DNA from: Paenibacillus sp. Soil766 | Lineage (GTDB): Bacteria; Bacillota; Bacilli; Paenibacillales; NBRC-103111 | Assembly (NCBI RefSeq): GCF_001428105.1 | Contig: NZ_LMSJ01000022.1 | Span: 26,442-90,441 of the forward strand | Length of the DNA stretch: 64,000 bases | Direction of reading: 5' to 3' | Part shown: positions 1-9,385 of the stretch, piece after piece | Numbering within the stretch: position 1 is the first letter of the stretch | Layout of the letters: each line of letters opens with the position of its first letter | Program-made: the position numbers and the translations under genes | Notes under the pieces: generated by a model | Seen by the model: only the letters and a program-made list of their open reading frames with translations | What the model was told of the DNA's origin: nothing | The model's database searches: none

Positions 1-747
1 GTACGGATTTACGCCATGAGCAGCAAATACGGAAGTGAACATCTGGATGGGGAGCTTCCCTCTGGCCGACATACCGTATGTATCCTTCTTGCCGTTGCCG
101 TCTGGATCGTTATTGACGAATTTCGTGAGGACATCCTCCAGCTCCGCAAGCGTCTTCGGCGGCTCGTTGTAGCCGACCTTCTTCAGCCAAGCTTCATTGT
201 AACCGGGGATGAAGCTGGAACTGCCGCTCGGCCACACTTTCGGAATCCCCCAGTCCTTCCCTTTGTAGAAGCCGACTTCCCAAGCGCCGGCATCCGTGGT
301 CTCCAGTGCTTTCATATAGTTCGGCATGTTCTTTTTAAGCTCATTCCGAGAGAAATTGGCGATAACACCTTGGTCAGCCCAAGCGGCCATATCGTTTTCA
401 TTCGCATCGATCGGGAAGATATCCGGTACTTGTCCGGAGGCAAGCAGAACATTGAATTTTTCCTTCCAGCCTTGGCGTTCGAATTTAACCGTTTTGATCT
501 TGACATTGAACTTCTCTTCAATCTTCTTCTGCACCAGGTTTTCTTCGGATTCCGGGGCATTGAAATTGTTTGACCAAACAATTTCAATCGGTTTTCCATT
601 GATCGCAGGTGCTGATGCTGAAGTGCCTGCGGACGTTTGCGGGGTAGCTCCCCCATCACTTTGCTTGCTGCACCCGGTGGTGACGGCAAGCGACATCGAC
701 AATACGACGCCCGTCAAGCCCAGCCAAGTCTTCTTTCTGTTACTCAT
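1..747 (-). CDS. Sugar ABC transporter binding lipoprotein, cut by window edge
   Basis: Extracellular solute-binding lipoprotein of a carbohydrate ABC importer (LplA-like). Only about 249 N-terminal residues are in the window; the gene runs off the left edge. The ATG at 745-747 follows a GGGAGG ribosome binding site. The protein begins MSNRKK, then a hydrophobic core and a lipobox ending VTTGC, with Cys26 as the lipid anchor. It is a close paralogue of the lipoprotein at 2916-4493: stretches such as ERQGWK, IPDIFPIDA-like, GIPKVWP and NNDPDGNGKKDTYGMSAR are shared, and the DNA is also visibly similar. It lies 73 bp downstream of the permease at 821-1684, so it is probably the last seen gene of that operon. 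The sugar bound cannot be told from sequence. Confidence 0.9.
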   Translation of the reverse strand, partial: MSNRKKTWLGLTGVVLSMSLAVTTGCSKQSDGGATPQTSAGTSASAPAINGKPIEIVWSNNFNAPESEENLVQKKIEEKFNVKIKTVKFERQGWKEKFNVLLASGQVPDIFPIDANENDMAAWADQGVIANFSRNELKKNMPNYMKALETTDAGAWEVGFYKGKDWGIPKVWPSGSSSFIPGYNEAWLKKVGYNEPPKTLAELEDVLTKFVNNDPDGNGKKDTYGMSARGKLPIQMFTSVFAAHGVNPY

Positions 748-820
748 TCTTTTGTCCTCCCTTTTCATCTTTGATGTATTATTTAAACAATACGCTTCTG
801 AAGCGCACCGGTTAAACCAA

Positions 821-1684
821 TTATCCCTTAATCGAACCGACCAAGGTGCCTTTCACGAAATATTTCTGAAGGAACGGATACACGATCAGGATGGGAAGTG
901 CGGTAAACATAATGACGGCAGCCTTGACGGTCTCCGGCGCCATAGTTTCATCCTTGGGAGGCAGGAGCGGATCGGACTCGGCAGCGATGACAAGCCGCCT
1001 CAAGAATGTCTGAAGCACGTACAACTTTTGATCCTGCAGATAGATCATGGCATCGAACCAAGCGTTCCAATGTCCGACAGCGGACCAAAGCGCCAAGGTT
1101 GCGAGCACCGGCTTCGACAGCGGAAGGATAATGGTAAACAAGATCCGCAGATCGCCAGCACCATCCATTTTCGCCGAATCCTCAAGCTCTTCCGGCAGGG
1201 TCATGAAGAAATTGCGGAGAATCAGAAGTGAAAACGTACTGATCAAGCCGGGGATGATCAAGACCCAGCGGGAATCGATGAGTCCGAGCGATTTGATCAA
1301 GAGATACGATGGAATAAGACCTCCGCTAAAAAACATCGTGACGACGATAAACATCATGTAAAAGCTGCGATGCGGTAGATGCTTCTTCGAAAGTGGATAA
1401 GCCGCCATCGACAAGGCAAGGAGCGTCAGAAAGGTCCCGACTATGGTACGAAACACGGTGTTTCCTAAAGCGCGCCAAACATTACTATCTTCCACAACCC
1501 GCTGCCAGGCGAACCAAGATATCTCGTGCGGGTACCAGTGCAAGCCAGGCCGGACTGACTCCGCCGTCGTGCTCAGCGATATCGAGAGCACATGCGCAAA
1601 CGGATAAAGCATGCCGGCACTCACAAGTAAGATAAATCCGATCAGGAAAACCTGAAACACTTTCTCTCCGGAACTGAGTCTCAC
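821..1684 (-). CDS. Sugar ABC transporter permease (YtcP/LplC type)
   Basis: Inner-membrane permease of a carbohydrate importer, 287 residues. About six hydrophobic segments are visible, starting at residue 10. The cytoplasmic EAA loop that docks the ATPase reads ELEDSAKMDGAGD followed by FTIILPLSKP. The C-terminus FVKGTLVGSIKG is typical of the YtcP branch. It lies 28 bp downstream of the LplB-type permease, so the two are co-transcribed and should form the transmembrane pair. No ATPase gene is near; by analogy with Bacillus a shared MsmX-like ATPase may energise it (inference). Confidence 0.92.
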   Translation of the reverse strand: MRLSSGEKVFQVFLIGFILLVSAGMLYPFAHVLSISLSTTAESVRPGLHWYPHEISWFAWQRVVEDSNVWRALGNTVFRTIVGTFLTLLALSMAAYPLSKKHLPHRSFYMMFIVVTMFFSGGLIPSYLLIKSLGLIDSRWVLIIPGLISTFSLLILRNFFMTLPEELEDSAKMDGAGDLRILFTIILPLSKPVLATLALWSAVGHWNAWFDAMIYLQDQKLYVLQTFLRRLVIAAESDPLLPPKDETMAPETVKAAVIMFTALPILIVYPFLQKYFVKGTLVGSIKG

Positions 1685-1712
1685 GCTTATTCATTCCTTT
1701 CGGGTCATGGGG

Positions 1713-2696
1713 TTATGTAATTCCTTCCTGACCCAATTTTTTCACAATATAGTTGGCAGACAATACCAGAATCAATGCGACTACATTTTTAAATATGCCG
1801 ACAGCCGTCGTCAAGCTGTACTGTGCGTTCTGCAAGCCTACGCGATATACGAAAGTGTCCAGCACATCGGCAACATCGTATACGGCAGGCGTATATAACG
1901 TGAAGATCTGGTCGAAGCCGGCATCCAGAATGTGGCCTACCCTAAGGATCAACAAGATGGTGATCACCGGAAGAATGGACGGAATCGTAATGTGCAGCGT
2001 TTGCTTCCATCGGTTTGCGCCGTCGATGACGGCGGCTTCGTATAATTGCTGATCAATGCCGGCCAAAGCCGCCAAATAGATAATCATGCCCCATCCGACT
2101 TCTTTCCATAAAGCGGATACGACCAGTGTAAACCGGAACCAGCTTTCATTCCCCAGAAAATAGATCGGCTTAAAACCGAGCCCCTTGACGAAATAGTTTA
2201 CAACCCCGCTTTCCGGAGACAAAAGGGTAATCATAATGCCCCCGAGAACGATCCACGATAAAAAGTGCGGCAAGTACGAGATCGTTTGGGCGACTTTCTT
2301 AAACATCGTCAGCCGGACTTCATTAAACAGCAGCGCCAGTATGATGGGAGCCGGGAAACCGAATACGATTTGATAGAAGCTGATCACAAGTGTATTCTTC
2401 ATGATTTTCCAAAAGTCGGGGGACATGGTAAACAAATAATGAAAGTGCTTGAACCCCACCCAAGGACTGTCCCATATGCCTTTCATAATGTAAAAATCTT
2501 TAAAAGCCAGTTGAATGCCGTACATCGGGCCGTATTGAAAAACGGCATACCAGATTAGCACAGGAGCCAATAACAGAAACAAAGCTTTGTTCTTTTTATA
2601 TTGTCTCCAGTTGTAGGCCAACTTGGATTCCTTTTTTTTGCCGGCCTCTTTGACAGCGCTTACTGCAGTGGCGTTTGCCGGATTCATGTTTTGCAT
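1713..2696 (-). CDS. Sugar ABC transporter permease (LplB type)
   Basis: Integral membrane permease, 327 residues, partner of the YtcP-type protein downstream. After a basic, Lys-rich N-terminus of about 35 residues, the first membrane span is ALFLLLAPVLIWYAVF. The EAA loop reads YEAAVIDGANRWKQ then ITIPSI. The motif YGPMYGIQLAFKDF is characteristic of LplB-like permeases. The ATG at 2694-2696 has an AAAGGAGATG-type ribosome binding site. Two overlapping cre-like sequences lie about 50-70 bp upstream, suggesting catabolite control. A terminator separates this unit from the upstream lipoprotein gene, so it probably starts its own transcript. Confidence 0.92.
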   Translation of the reverse strand: MQNMNPANATAVSAVKEAGKKKESKLAYNWRQYKKNKALFLLLAPVLIWYAVFQYGPMYGIQLAFKDFYIMKGIWDSPWVGFKHFHYLFTMSPDFWKIMKNTLVISFYQIVFGFPAPIILALLFNEVRLTMFKKVAQTISYLPHFLSWIVLGGIMITLLSPESGVVNYFVKGLGFKPIYFLGNESWFRFTLVVSALWKEVGWGMIIYLAALAGIDQQLYEAAVIDGANRWKQTLHITIPSILPVITILLILRVGHILDAGFDQIFTLYTPAVYDVADVLDTFVYRVGLQNAQYSLTTAVGIFKNVVALILVLSANYIVKKLGQEGIT

Positions 2697-2743
2697 CTCC
2701 TTTCAAAGTTTGAGTTGTTGCGTCCCTGACGATATGCCCCAAA

Positions 2744-2767
2744 TGTAAACGATTGAAAGCGCTTTTT
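2744..2767. promoter_or_regulatory. Overlapping cre-like boxes upstream of permease operon
   Basis: TGTAAACGATTGAA (2744-2757) and TGAAAGCGCTTTTT (2754-2767) each match 12 of 14 positions of the CcpA consensus TGWAANCGNTNWCA. They lie upstream of the permease start at 2696. Binding by CcpA is inferred. Confidence 0.45.
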
Positions 2768-2832
2768 CCATGTCAATTTCATTCGAGTTTTTTTGAATTC
2801 TTTCAAAATCGGGTGTTAATTTCTTTCGAAAT

Positions 2833-2863
2833 GAAAAAAACAGCCTAAAAATCGGCTGTTTGG
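2833..2863 (-). terminator. Rho-independent terminator after binding-protein gene
   Basis: On the minus strand an AAACAGCC stem pairs with GGCTGTTT (2854-2861 with 2838-2845) and is followed by a run of seven T. It lies about 55 bp past the stop of the lipoprotein gene at 2916-4493 and separates that gene from the permease genes. Confidence 0.75.
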
Positions 2864-2915
2864 GAATAATTGGGGCAAAAATGAGCTATTTTGCCCAGCT
2901 GAATATCCTATTCGA

Positions 2916-4493
2916 TTACTTCTTTTGCCGCTGTGCATATACCTTATTGGCTTCGTCCGTCAATTCTTGACCCCCGGATTTCAGCCAATTCACCTTAAAA
3001 TCATCGAACCCTTTATCCGTATCCGCTTTGCCGATGACGGCTTTAATCAAATAATTGTCCATCAGCGTCTGCAAACTCGCCCAATATTTCGCCTTGGCGG
3101 TCAATACGGTCGGGCCAATAACGTCCCTGAGTGGTTCATAACCACTGTCCAGCTTCGCCTTCAGATTCAGCGATTCCCTGGTCGTGTTATATTTCACCAT
3201 GGAAGTATCAACATACACAAGCGGGTTGTAGAAGCTGCCGGCGCCGGCTTTTGTGGCTTCCGGTGTCAGCCTTGCAACGACAAAGTCGCCGTTCATATCG
3301 TAGTTGACGCCCTTCTCACCGTAATTCGTAAGCAGCCAGCCTTCCGGATTTGTTGCCACGTATTCGAGAATCTGCTCAATCCCGGCCCGTTTCGCTGCAT
3401 CCTTCTCAAGCTGCACGCCTAACAGTACAGGGGCTTGACGCGCGCCGTATGAGAAGGCATACGCTTTGCCGGCTGGCCCGATAACCGGCTTTCCTGCAAT
3501 AACGTGTTGGCCCTTTTCCAATGCGGATTGCGTAATATATCCGGATTCGACGTCAAAGTTGCGCCAACCCATGTTATCGACCATGCCGATCTTTTGGTTG
3601 GCGAATTTATCATTGAGCTGACCGTTATCCGCCGTGATGAACTCCGGATCGATAAGTCCGGCTTCGAACCACTTGTTCAGGAGCTTGAGCGCCGAGCGGG
3701 TTTCTTCCGTGATACCGCCATATACGACTTTGCCGTCGCCGCCCAGCTTGAACTGATACGGAGATACGCCGTAAGCCGAGAATACGGAAGTGAACATTTG
3801 GAACGGGAGCTTGCCTCGGGCCGACATGCCGTACGTATCCTTCTTCCCGTTGCCGTCCGGATCGTTGTTGAGGAATTTGGAGAGCACATCCTCCAGCTCC
3901 GCGAGCGTCTTCGGAGGCTCGGTATAGCCGATCTTCTTCAGCCATGCTTCATTGTAACCGGGGATCATACCTGAATTGCCGGTAGGCCATACTTTCGGAA
4001 TCCCCCAGTTCTTTCCGTTATAGAAACCGACATTCCATGCGCCGGCGTCAATCGACTCCAGCGCTTTCGTATAATTCGGCATCGTTTTTCGAATTTCGTC
4101 CGGTGAAATGCTGGCAATGATGCCCTGATCAGCCCATCTGGCCATATCGGTCTCGTCGGCATCGATTGGGAAAATGTCGGGGATTTGACCGGAAGCGAGC
4201 AAAATGTTGAATTTATCCTTCCATCCTTGTCGTTCAAATTTGACGTTTTTGATTTTAACGTTGAATTTTTGCTCCAACAGCTTCTGCACATAGTTGTCGT
4301 TAGCTTCAGGAGCACTGAAGTTATTCGCCCACGTAATCTCGATCGGATTGTCGCCGACCTCGGGCTTCGCAGTTTCTACGGATGCTTTCGGTGTAGTCCC
4401 GCTATCGCTTTCTTTGCTGCAACCGACCGCGACAAGAGACATCGACAAGACGATGCTCATCAGACCAAGCAAAGTCTGCTTTCTTTGATTCAT
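2916..4493 (-). CDS. Sugar ABC transporter binding lipoprotein
   Basis: Extracellular solute-binding protein, 525 residues, LplA-like. The signal peptide is MNQRKQTLLGLMSIVLSMSL with lipobox VAVGC (Cys25), so it is anchored to the outer face of the membrane. It contains the EF-hand-like DPDGNGKKDTYG segment common in this family. The ribosome binding site AGGGGAGGG lies just before the ATG. It is a near-duplicate of the partial lipoprotein at 1-747, and it sits between hairpins with the same stem (4537-4559 and 2838-2861), so it may be transcribed alone. The two paralogues flank one permease pair and could give the importer two ligand specificities (inference). Confidence 0.92.
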   Translation of the reverse strand: MNQRKQTLLGLMSIVLSMSLVAVGCSKESDSGTTPKASVETAKPEVGDNPIEITWANNFSAPEANDNYVQKLLEQKFNVKIKNVKFERQGWKDKFNILLASGQIPDIFPIDADETDMARWADQGIIASISPDEIRKTMPNYTKALESIDAGAWNVGFYNGKNWGIPKVWPTGNSGMIPGYNEAWLKKIGYTEPPKTLAELEDVLSKFLNNDPDGNGKKDTYGMSARGKLPFQMFTSVFSAYGVSPYQFKLGGDGKVVYGGITEETRSALKLLNKWFEAGLIDPEFITADNGQLNDKFANQKIGMVDNMGWRNFDVESGYITQSALEKGQHVIAGKPVIGPAGKAYAFSYGARQAPVLLGVQLEKDAAKRAGIEQILEYVATNPEGWLLTNYGEKGVNYDMNGDFVVARLTPEATKAGAGSFYNPLVYVDTSMVKYNTTRESLNLKAKLDSGYEPLRDVIGPTVLTAKAKYWASLQTLMDNYLIKAVIGKADTDKGFDDFKVNWLKSGGQELTDEANKVYAQRQKK

Positions 4494-4536
4494 TGTTTTC
4501 CCCTCCCCTTTTAATTTCTTTCTTTAGAAATGGAAT

Positions 4537-4559
4537 AAACAGCCGTTAAAAGGCTGTTT
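4537..4559 (-). terminator. Possible terminator after membrane AraC regulator
   Basis: AAACAGCC (4537-4544) pairs with GGCTGTTT (4552-4559). The stem is identical to that of the terminator at 2838-2861, but the following T run is short, so readthrough into the lipoprotein gene is possible. Confidence 0.5.
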
Positions 4560-4573
4560 AAAGAGAAATCCCA

Positions 4574-6784
4574 CTAGTTGGCCGCACTCGCCGTTGGTTT
4601 CGTTTGCCTGTACTGAACCGGTGTAATGCCAAAACGCGCTTTGAATTTAACATGAAAATATTGCAGGTTACGATACCCGACAAGTGCAGCGATTTCCGTA
4701 ACGGACAACTTATCGTCCTCCCGCAGAAAGGATGCGGCTTTTTCGAGTCTGACTCGGGTCACGTATTCGGTAAACGATTCGTTCATCACTTCGCCGAATA
4801 AGGTGGAAATGTAGGAGGGAGCGAGCGAAGCAACTTCGGAAAGAACGTTGAGCGAAAGTTCTTCGTGCAAATGCTCATCGATATAGGCTTTCAGCTTGAG
4901 AATGACTTCCGCTTGCTTATGCTTGACTGAATCCCGCACATGGACCCCAATCCGTTCGGAAAGTCTACGAATCGATGCAATCGTGTCTGACAGCGTATCT
5001 TTCTTCAGTTCGTCAAACAGATTGGAAGGAGGAACGATTTGCTGCAGCTCCAGCTCAATGATCGTTTCGTACAGTGTGGATACGAGTTGAAGAAGCGCGA
5101 GTTCAACCGATTCAAGCTGCATATTCCGTTCCATCAGAATCGCAGAGAATTCATCGATAAATTGATTAGCGCCCTCTACATCCCCGGCCTTAAGCATATT
5201 CTGAAATGTATCCAGAGAAATCAGTGGCGGCTTCGGATCGAAAGCGGAAATTTCCGATTGAAGAATGATTGCTTCAGGACCGTACATAAAGCGATATCGA
5301 TACGCTTGATGAGCAACTCGATAGGAAAGAGGAATTTTTTCGGGAGATAAGACCGAAGTGCCGATACCTGCTCCGAATCGAAGCTCTCCCCGTACTTCGT
5401 CCTTAATTTTGTTCAATTCCGCAGCTACCATCTCATCATCCATCTCGGCGCGTGAATCCAGGAAGTAAATGATGGCCACTTCCTGTGAATTCAAGCAAAC
5501 AACCTCACATGGCACGGTACGATCGAATTGCTCGTATCTCATCTTAAGCTTCTCGCTATCGCCTTCGATGAGTTGGGCATGCACCACCTGATAGCAGCAT
5601 TCCTGTTGCAGGCCATCCACATGTACTAGTCCGAGACTGGCGCCTAACACCAGGTTTTTCATCTCATTCTTTTTTGCCTGAGATTCCAAACTCACGATTT
5701 TTTGTCCCATGAAGTTCAGCGCACTGCCGATAATCATATATTCATTCGCATGGCCGGGGTTCAGACCCGGTTGATACAGGTTGCGAACATGTTGGATCAG
5801 CTTTTTCATCGGGAGATAGAAACTTTTGGAAATCAGGTAGGAAACCGCAAGCCCGAACAAGAGCAGAAGACAACAGGCTACGAAAATCTTGGTTTTCAAT
5901 TGTTTGGAATCCAGTACAAATGAATTCATCGGCCGAACCATCGCATAGGTCCAACCGTGTTCCGACTTCGGTTCGCCGAGATGAGATAATACGACTGTAC
6001 CGCTTACGCTGTCACTGATCTTTGTGACGGTCTTACCGGATCCGATGGCATGCTGAAGCAGCCCGACTTCTTCCGGATTCGTCCCGGCTGTTTGCAGGAT
6101 CAAATTCCCGTTCGCATCGAATATATAGAACCTCTCGAATGAGGAGATAATGATTTTGGAGACGGCTTGCTTTAGGTACTCCAGATCGACATCAACATAT
6201 AGGTATCCTTTAGGCGAAGAGCTACCTATCCCATATGGGAGTTTAACGACATACGTCATCGCTTGCTTTCCGTCTGGCAATGTCCGAATCATCCACTGGT
6301 TTGGAACAATTTGCGGAAGCCGCCCGATAAAAACGAAGTCCGGGGAATTTTCTGGCTTTTCAAAGAAAAGGTCGCTGTTTACGACATATTTTCCTTTATG
6401 GAAGTACACTGATAAATTGTAACCGCCTTCAATTGTTTTTTTAAAAATGTCAAGATCTTGTTGCAAGGACAAAATACGGTCGAGGTTTTCTGCCCATCCA
6501 TTGTCGAGTAAATAATTCAAATTAGAACTGTTCCAAGTGAACATGGTGGATACGGCCTTATTTTGAAGATTGTCTTCGTATTTTCGCAACAATGTCTGTT
6601 CCACATAATCTTTTGCTCCAACGAGACGTCTTTGGCTATCCCTGGCGATTTCGTTCACCATCATGTGACTAGCCTGCGTGTACAGGTAACCTCCCGCAAG
6701 TCCAAGCAGCACGACAGCTAATGCCGTATACGATAAGATAAGGCGGTTAAAAAAGGTGTTTCTATAAAATGGAAACACTTTCAT
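4574..6784 (-). CDS. Membrane-anchored AraC-family regulator
   Basis: A transcription factor with an extracellular sensor, 736 residues. A membrane span near residues 10-35 and another around KIFVACCLLLLFGLAVSYLI (about residue 300) enclose a roughly 250-residue outside domain of the Cache type. A cytoplasmic middle region follows, then a C-terminal AraC/XylS DNA-binding domain of about 100 residues ending GYRNLQYFHVKFKARFGITPVQYR. The ATG at 6782-6784 was chosen because GGAGGG lies 6 bases upstream; an in-frame start 12 codons earlier has none. It is immediately upstream of the binding-protein and permease genes, so it probably senses an extracellular sugar and activates them. Such one-component proteins are common in Paenibacillus sugar loci. 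Confidence 0.88.
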   Translation of the reverse strand: MKVFPFYRNTFFNRLILSYTALAVVLLGLAGGYLYTQASHMMVNEIARDSQRRLVGAKDYVEQTLLRKYEDNLQNKAVSTMFTWNSSNLNYLLDNGWAENLDRILSLQQDLDIFKKTIEGGYNLSVYFHKGKYVVNSDLFFEKPENSPDFVFIGRLPQIVPNQWMIRTLPDGKQAMTYVVKLPYGIGSSSPKGYLYVDVDLEYLKQAVSKIIISSFERFYIFDANGNLILQTAGTNPEEVGLLQHAIGSGKTVTKISDSVSGTVVLSHLGEPKSEHGWTYAMVRPMNSFVLDSKQLKTKIFVACCLLLLFGLAVSYLISKSFYLPMKKLIQHVRNLYQPGLNPGHANEYMIIGSALNFMGQKIVSLESQAKKNEMKNLVLGASLGLVHVDGLQQECCYQVVHAQLIEGDSEKLKMRYEQFDRTVPCEVVCLNSQEVAIIYFLDSRAEMDDEMVAAELNKIKDEVRGELRFGAGIGTSVLSPEKIPLSYRVAHQAYRYRFMYGPEAIILQSEISAFDPKPPLISLDTFQNMLKAGDVEGANQFIDEFSAILMERNMQLESVELALLQLVSTLYETIIELELQQIVPPSNLFDELKKDTLSDTIASIRRLSERIGVHVRDSVKHKQAEVILKLKAYIDEHLHEELSLNVLSEVASLAPSYISTLFGEVMNESFTEYVTRVRLEKAASFLREDDKLSVTEIAALVGYRNLQYFHVKFKARFGITPVQYRQTKPTASAAN

Positions 6785-7350
6785 GAATATCCCTCCTGCA
6801 CAATCCCTGATACAGTACAACTTCTGAATGTTTCTCTTCCATTGCCCTCACATCCGGATTGATGCGCATACGCAGGAATTTGCCGAGCACATTGTATGAA
6901 CATTTAATGCTATGGTCCAGCTTGGTTGTCATCCTTCAACGACCATTTCACTAGAGGGAATGACAGGAACACAACCAGTATACCAATCTTTTGATTGGTT
7001 AGCCAGAGGTTCATAGATTGCATGTGTTGGAAATCAATGAACAAACAAATCATCATCCCTTAGTGTATTTGCCTATTCCAATTTTTTAGGTATCCCATTT
7101 CAATGAAATCAAAAAAGGGGCTTTTTCAATGCAAGCTCCTACAATGATGTTTTCCGGTAGGTAAATGGCATGTTAAATAAACTAAACAGTCTGCCACTTC
7201 CTTCAGATGCTCCGTCTTTACATAGCCAACCAGACTTAAACCTGATTGTACTGTAATGCCATTATTTTTCGGACACCCTTCGGAACGACTTGAATGATCA
7301 AAAAAGGAGCTACCGTGATGAGTGACCCCCAAAAACTTGGATTTTAGCCA
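6785..7350. other. Gene-poor region, no convincing feature
   Basis: Lies between the regulator and the insertion-sequence debris. A 135-codon minus-strand open frame overlaps it (7126-7533), but its composition resembles no family beyond a short transposase-like stretch, and it has no clear ribosome binding site. I see no promoter or structured RNA that I can support. Confidence 0.5.
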
Positions 7351-7392
7351 GACTGCTTCTAATTTCTCCTCGGTTGAGTATTTATCCAAAAA
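7351..7392 (-). pseudogene. Fragment of an IS3-family OrfA start
   Basis: The minus strand reads FLDKYSTEEKLEAV, which resembles the N-terminus of IS3/IS150-type OrfA transposase subunits, whose helix-turn-helix begins in this way. Similarity stops after about 14 residues and the downstream frame is unrelated. The inverted repeat immediately upstream (7397-7437) fits a transposon end. Called from memory of the family; identity is tentative. Confidence 0.4.
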
Positions 7393-7396
7393 AACT

Positions 7397-7437
7397 GCAC
7401 CTCCAATTGTTAGACTGTGTCTAACAATTGGGGTGCT
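7397..7437. repeat. Head-to-head inverted repeat, possible abutted IS ends
   Basis: CCAATTGTTAGAC (7403-7415) and GTCTAACAATTGG (7419-7431) form a perfect 13-bp inverted repeat around a 3-base spacer. With one base difference it extends to GCACC and GGTGC on the outside. The OrfA-like fragment starts just outside it on the minus strand. Confidence 0.6.
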
Positions 7438-7883
7438 CATTCGCGGGATTTTATCACCTTGAAAATTAATATCATTCAGATAGTAAGTGGGGGATAACCG
7501 TTGGTCCATATTTTGGGCATACGGAAAACGCATGGAATATTTCCTTAGTTTATAACTCTACTCGCATACTCCACAATTTCCTTAGAGGATTATTACCCTC
7601 CCAACGCTCAATGGGTCTTTGCCCTTACATTCGTTAAACCTGACCAAGGTGTGGAGACCGTTAGTGTTTAGCAGATGGGTCGGGGCCCTTATGAAACATT
7701 CGTGTATCTTCTCAAAAAACTAGATTCGTACCTACGAGTGTGATCGTCGCCAAACCCATCGTCATCTGTTCAGCCATTGCTCATGCGAAGGAGGCTTCTC
7801 TTGCGGTACTTAAGCAGTAGTAATTGCCTCCCGTATTGATAAAATCCCATTACTCGAGTGAACATCTCAGTTTTTCAGCCAGT
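7438..7883. other. Degenerate intergenic stretch
   Basis: No open frame with a recognisable product. Short plus-strand stretches interrupted by stops could be decayed coding sequence, but I cannot name a parent gene. It lies downstream of the GH43 gene. Confidence 0.4.
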
Positions 7884-9308
7884 TTACTTTTCAATCCTTC
7901 TGTAGCGAAATTTCGAAAACTCAGCCTCTCCATTACCTGCCCCATAAATACCTAGACGAAGACCAAGAAATTCACCAAATGTATTATGGTTATAACCTGA
8001 GACCTCTATCGCTGAAGGAAACCGATTCCATTGAACGCCATCGGTACTATAATACATCGTTAATGTATGGTGGTCGTTTCGAATCTTCAAATGAAGCTGG
8101 CAACTTAGGTTTTGAGTAGGATAGCCTTTGATACCTCGCCGCAGTCGGAAAATTTCATTCTCCGTAAAGCCAATTCCCGCATAACAGCGTTCGTTATAAA
8201 AGAGCACAAGTCCTGCTTCAGCCTCTGGCCCCACCTTAATCTCAACTTCAGCTTCATAGGCATGATCAGGTGGAATGATGACGAGTGGTGCTGAATTCGC
8301 TGGTGAATCTCCTTTGGTCTTTAGCCTCAAGACCCCCCCGCCTACTTCATAACGTTCTGGATCCAGTTCTTTGTAAAAGCGCCACTGCCATCCGAGTGCA
8401 ACTCCTTGGAAATCATCAGATAGCTCTGGGAAGTTTGCTTGCATGAGCTTCAACTCATCTTCCGTATCCTGTGATACGATCGGCCAACCATCTTCTGTCC
8501 ACTCGATAGGGTCCAGTAATGTTTGCCTTCCAAGCGTGTAATAGTCCTTTTCATAGGCATGATAAACGAAAAACCATTTTCCATCAGGTGTATCGACCAG
8601 CGTGCCGTGGCCTTTGGACCACCAACGCTCTTCCTTCGACCAAGTATGCACAAGAGGATTATAGGGAGAATTCTCCCAAGGCCCTAAAGGATGTTTGCTC
8701 CTGGCTGCAACCGCCATATGACTAGTTGCGGGACCCGCCGTTCCGCCTTGTGCGCAAACCAAATAATAATAATCGCCTCGTACTAGTAGTTTTGGAGATT
8801 CCAGAGCGATCCCGTCCACAATCCAATCATCAGGGATTAGCCATCCTTCATAAACCGTTTGTAAATCGCCTGTAACGGACAGGCCATCTGGGGCTAAGGA
8901 AATGGCCCTCCCGTAGTTTACGTACAGGTACCGCTGACCATCCGGCGCCAACAGGTGCCCCGGATCAATACCGTCTACTCTTAGATTAATTGGATCGCAC
9001 CAGGGACCTTCTGCTTTCTCTGCATAGATAACATAATTCGTTCCATTAGCGGGAAAATAAATGTAAAAGAGACCATTCACATAGACCAGTTCTGGTGCCC
9101 ATACATCTCCGATGTATGTCTGAAGAGCATGACAAAGGGGAACCCAGTCGGTCAGATTGCGAGAATGCCATACGAGAAGCCCTGGCGCATACATGAAAGA
9201 AGAGTGTGTCATATAATAATCGTGGCCTACACGGACTATAGAAGGATCAGGAAAATCGCCCCTTAGAATAGCCGAAGGACAGCTTGTATTTAATTTAGAA
9301 TTGGACAT
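7884..9308 (-). CDS. Intracellular glycoside hydrolase family 43 enzyme
   Basis: Five-bladed beta-propeller glycosidase, 474 residues, probably beta-xylosidase or alpha-L-arabinofuranosidase on xylo-oligosaccharides. The N-terminal half has the GH43 landmarks: DFPDPS near residue 20 (general base Asp), the pKa-modulating Asp in VDGIDPGHL (about 136) and the acid Glu in ALESPKL (about 190). Residues from about 300 on look like the beta-sandwich domain common in xylosidase-type GH43 proteins. There is no signal peptide, so it acts in the cytoplasm. It is the last gene of the operon holding GH115, the transporter and the two-component pair. Exact substrate cannot be set from sequence. Confidence 0.88.
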   Translation of the reverse strand: MSNSKLNTSCPSAILRGDFPDPSIVRVGHDYYMTHSSFMYAPGLLVWHSRNLTDWVPLCHALQTYIGDVWAPELVYVNGLFYIYFPANGTNYVIYAEKAEGPWCDPINLRVDGIDPGHLLAPDGQRYLYVNYGRAISLAPDGLSVTGDLQTVYEGWLIPDDWIVDGIALESPKLLVRGDYYYLVCAQGGTAGPATSHMAVAARSKHPLGPWENSPYNPLVHTWSKEERWWSKGHGTLVDTPDGKWFFVYHAYEKDYYTLGRQTLLDPIEWTEDGWPIVSQDTEDELKLMQANFPELSDDFQGVALGWQWRFYKELDPERYEVGGGVLRLKTKGDSPANSAPLVIIPPDHAYEAEVEIKVGPEAEAGLVLFYNERCYAGIGFTENEIFRLRRGIKGYPTQNLSCQLHLKIRNDHHTLTMYYSTDGVQWNRFPSAIEVSGYNHNTFGEFLGLRLGIYGAGNGEAEFSKFRYRRIEK

Positions 9309-9385
9309 GGACCTTCACACCTCACAGAGAATCTTCATTACTTAGATCATTTCGGAGAAATCCTGTTGAAGATGCCGCCAAAACG

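Noticed and set aside
326..1231. 301-codon plus-strand ORF
   Set aside because: It is antisense to the lipoprotein start and the permease, both of which have clear family motifs and ribosome binding sites.
7126..7533. 135-codon minus-strand ORF as a real gene
   Set aside because: Only about 14 residues look like a transposase start, it runs through the palindrome at 7397-7437, and no ribosome binding site is visible.
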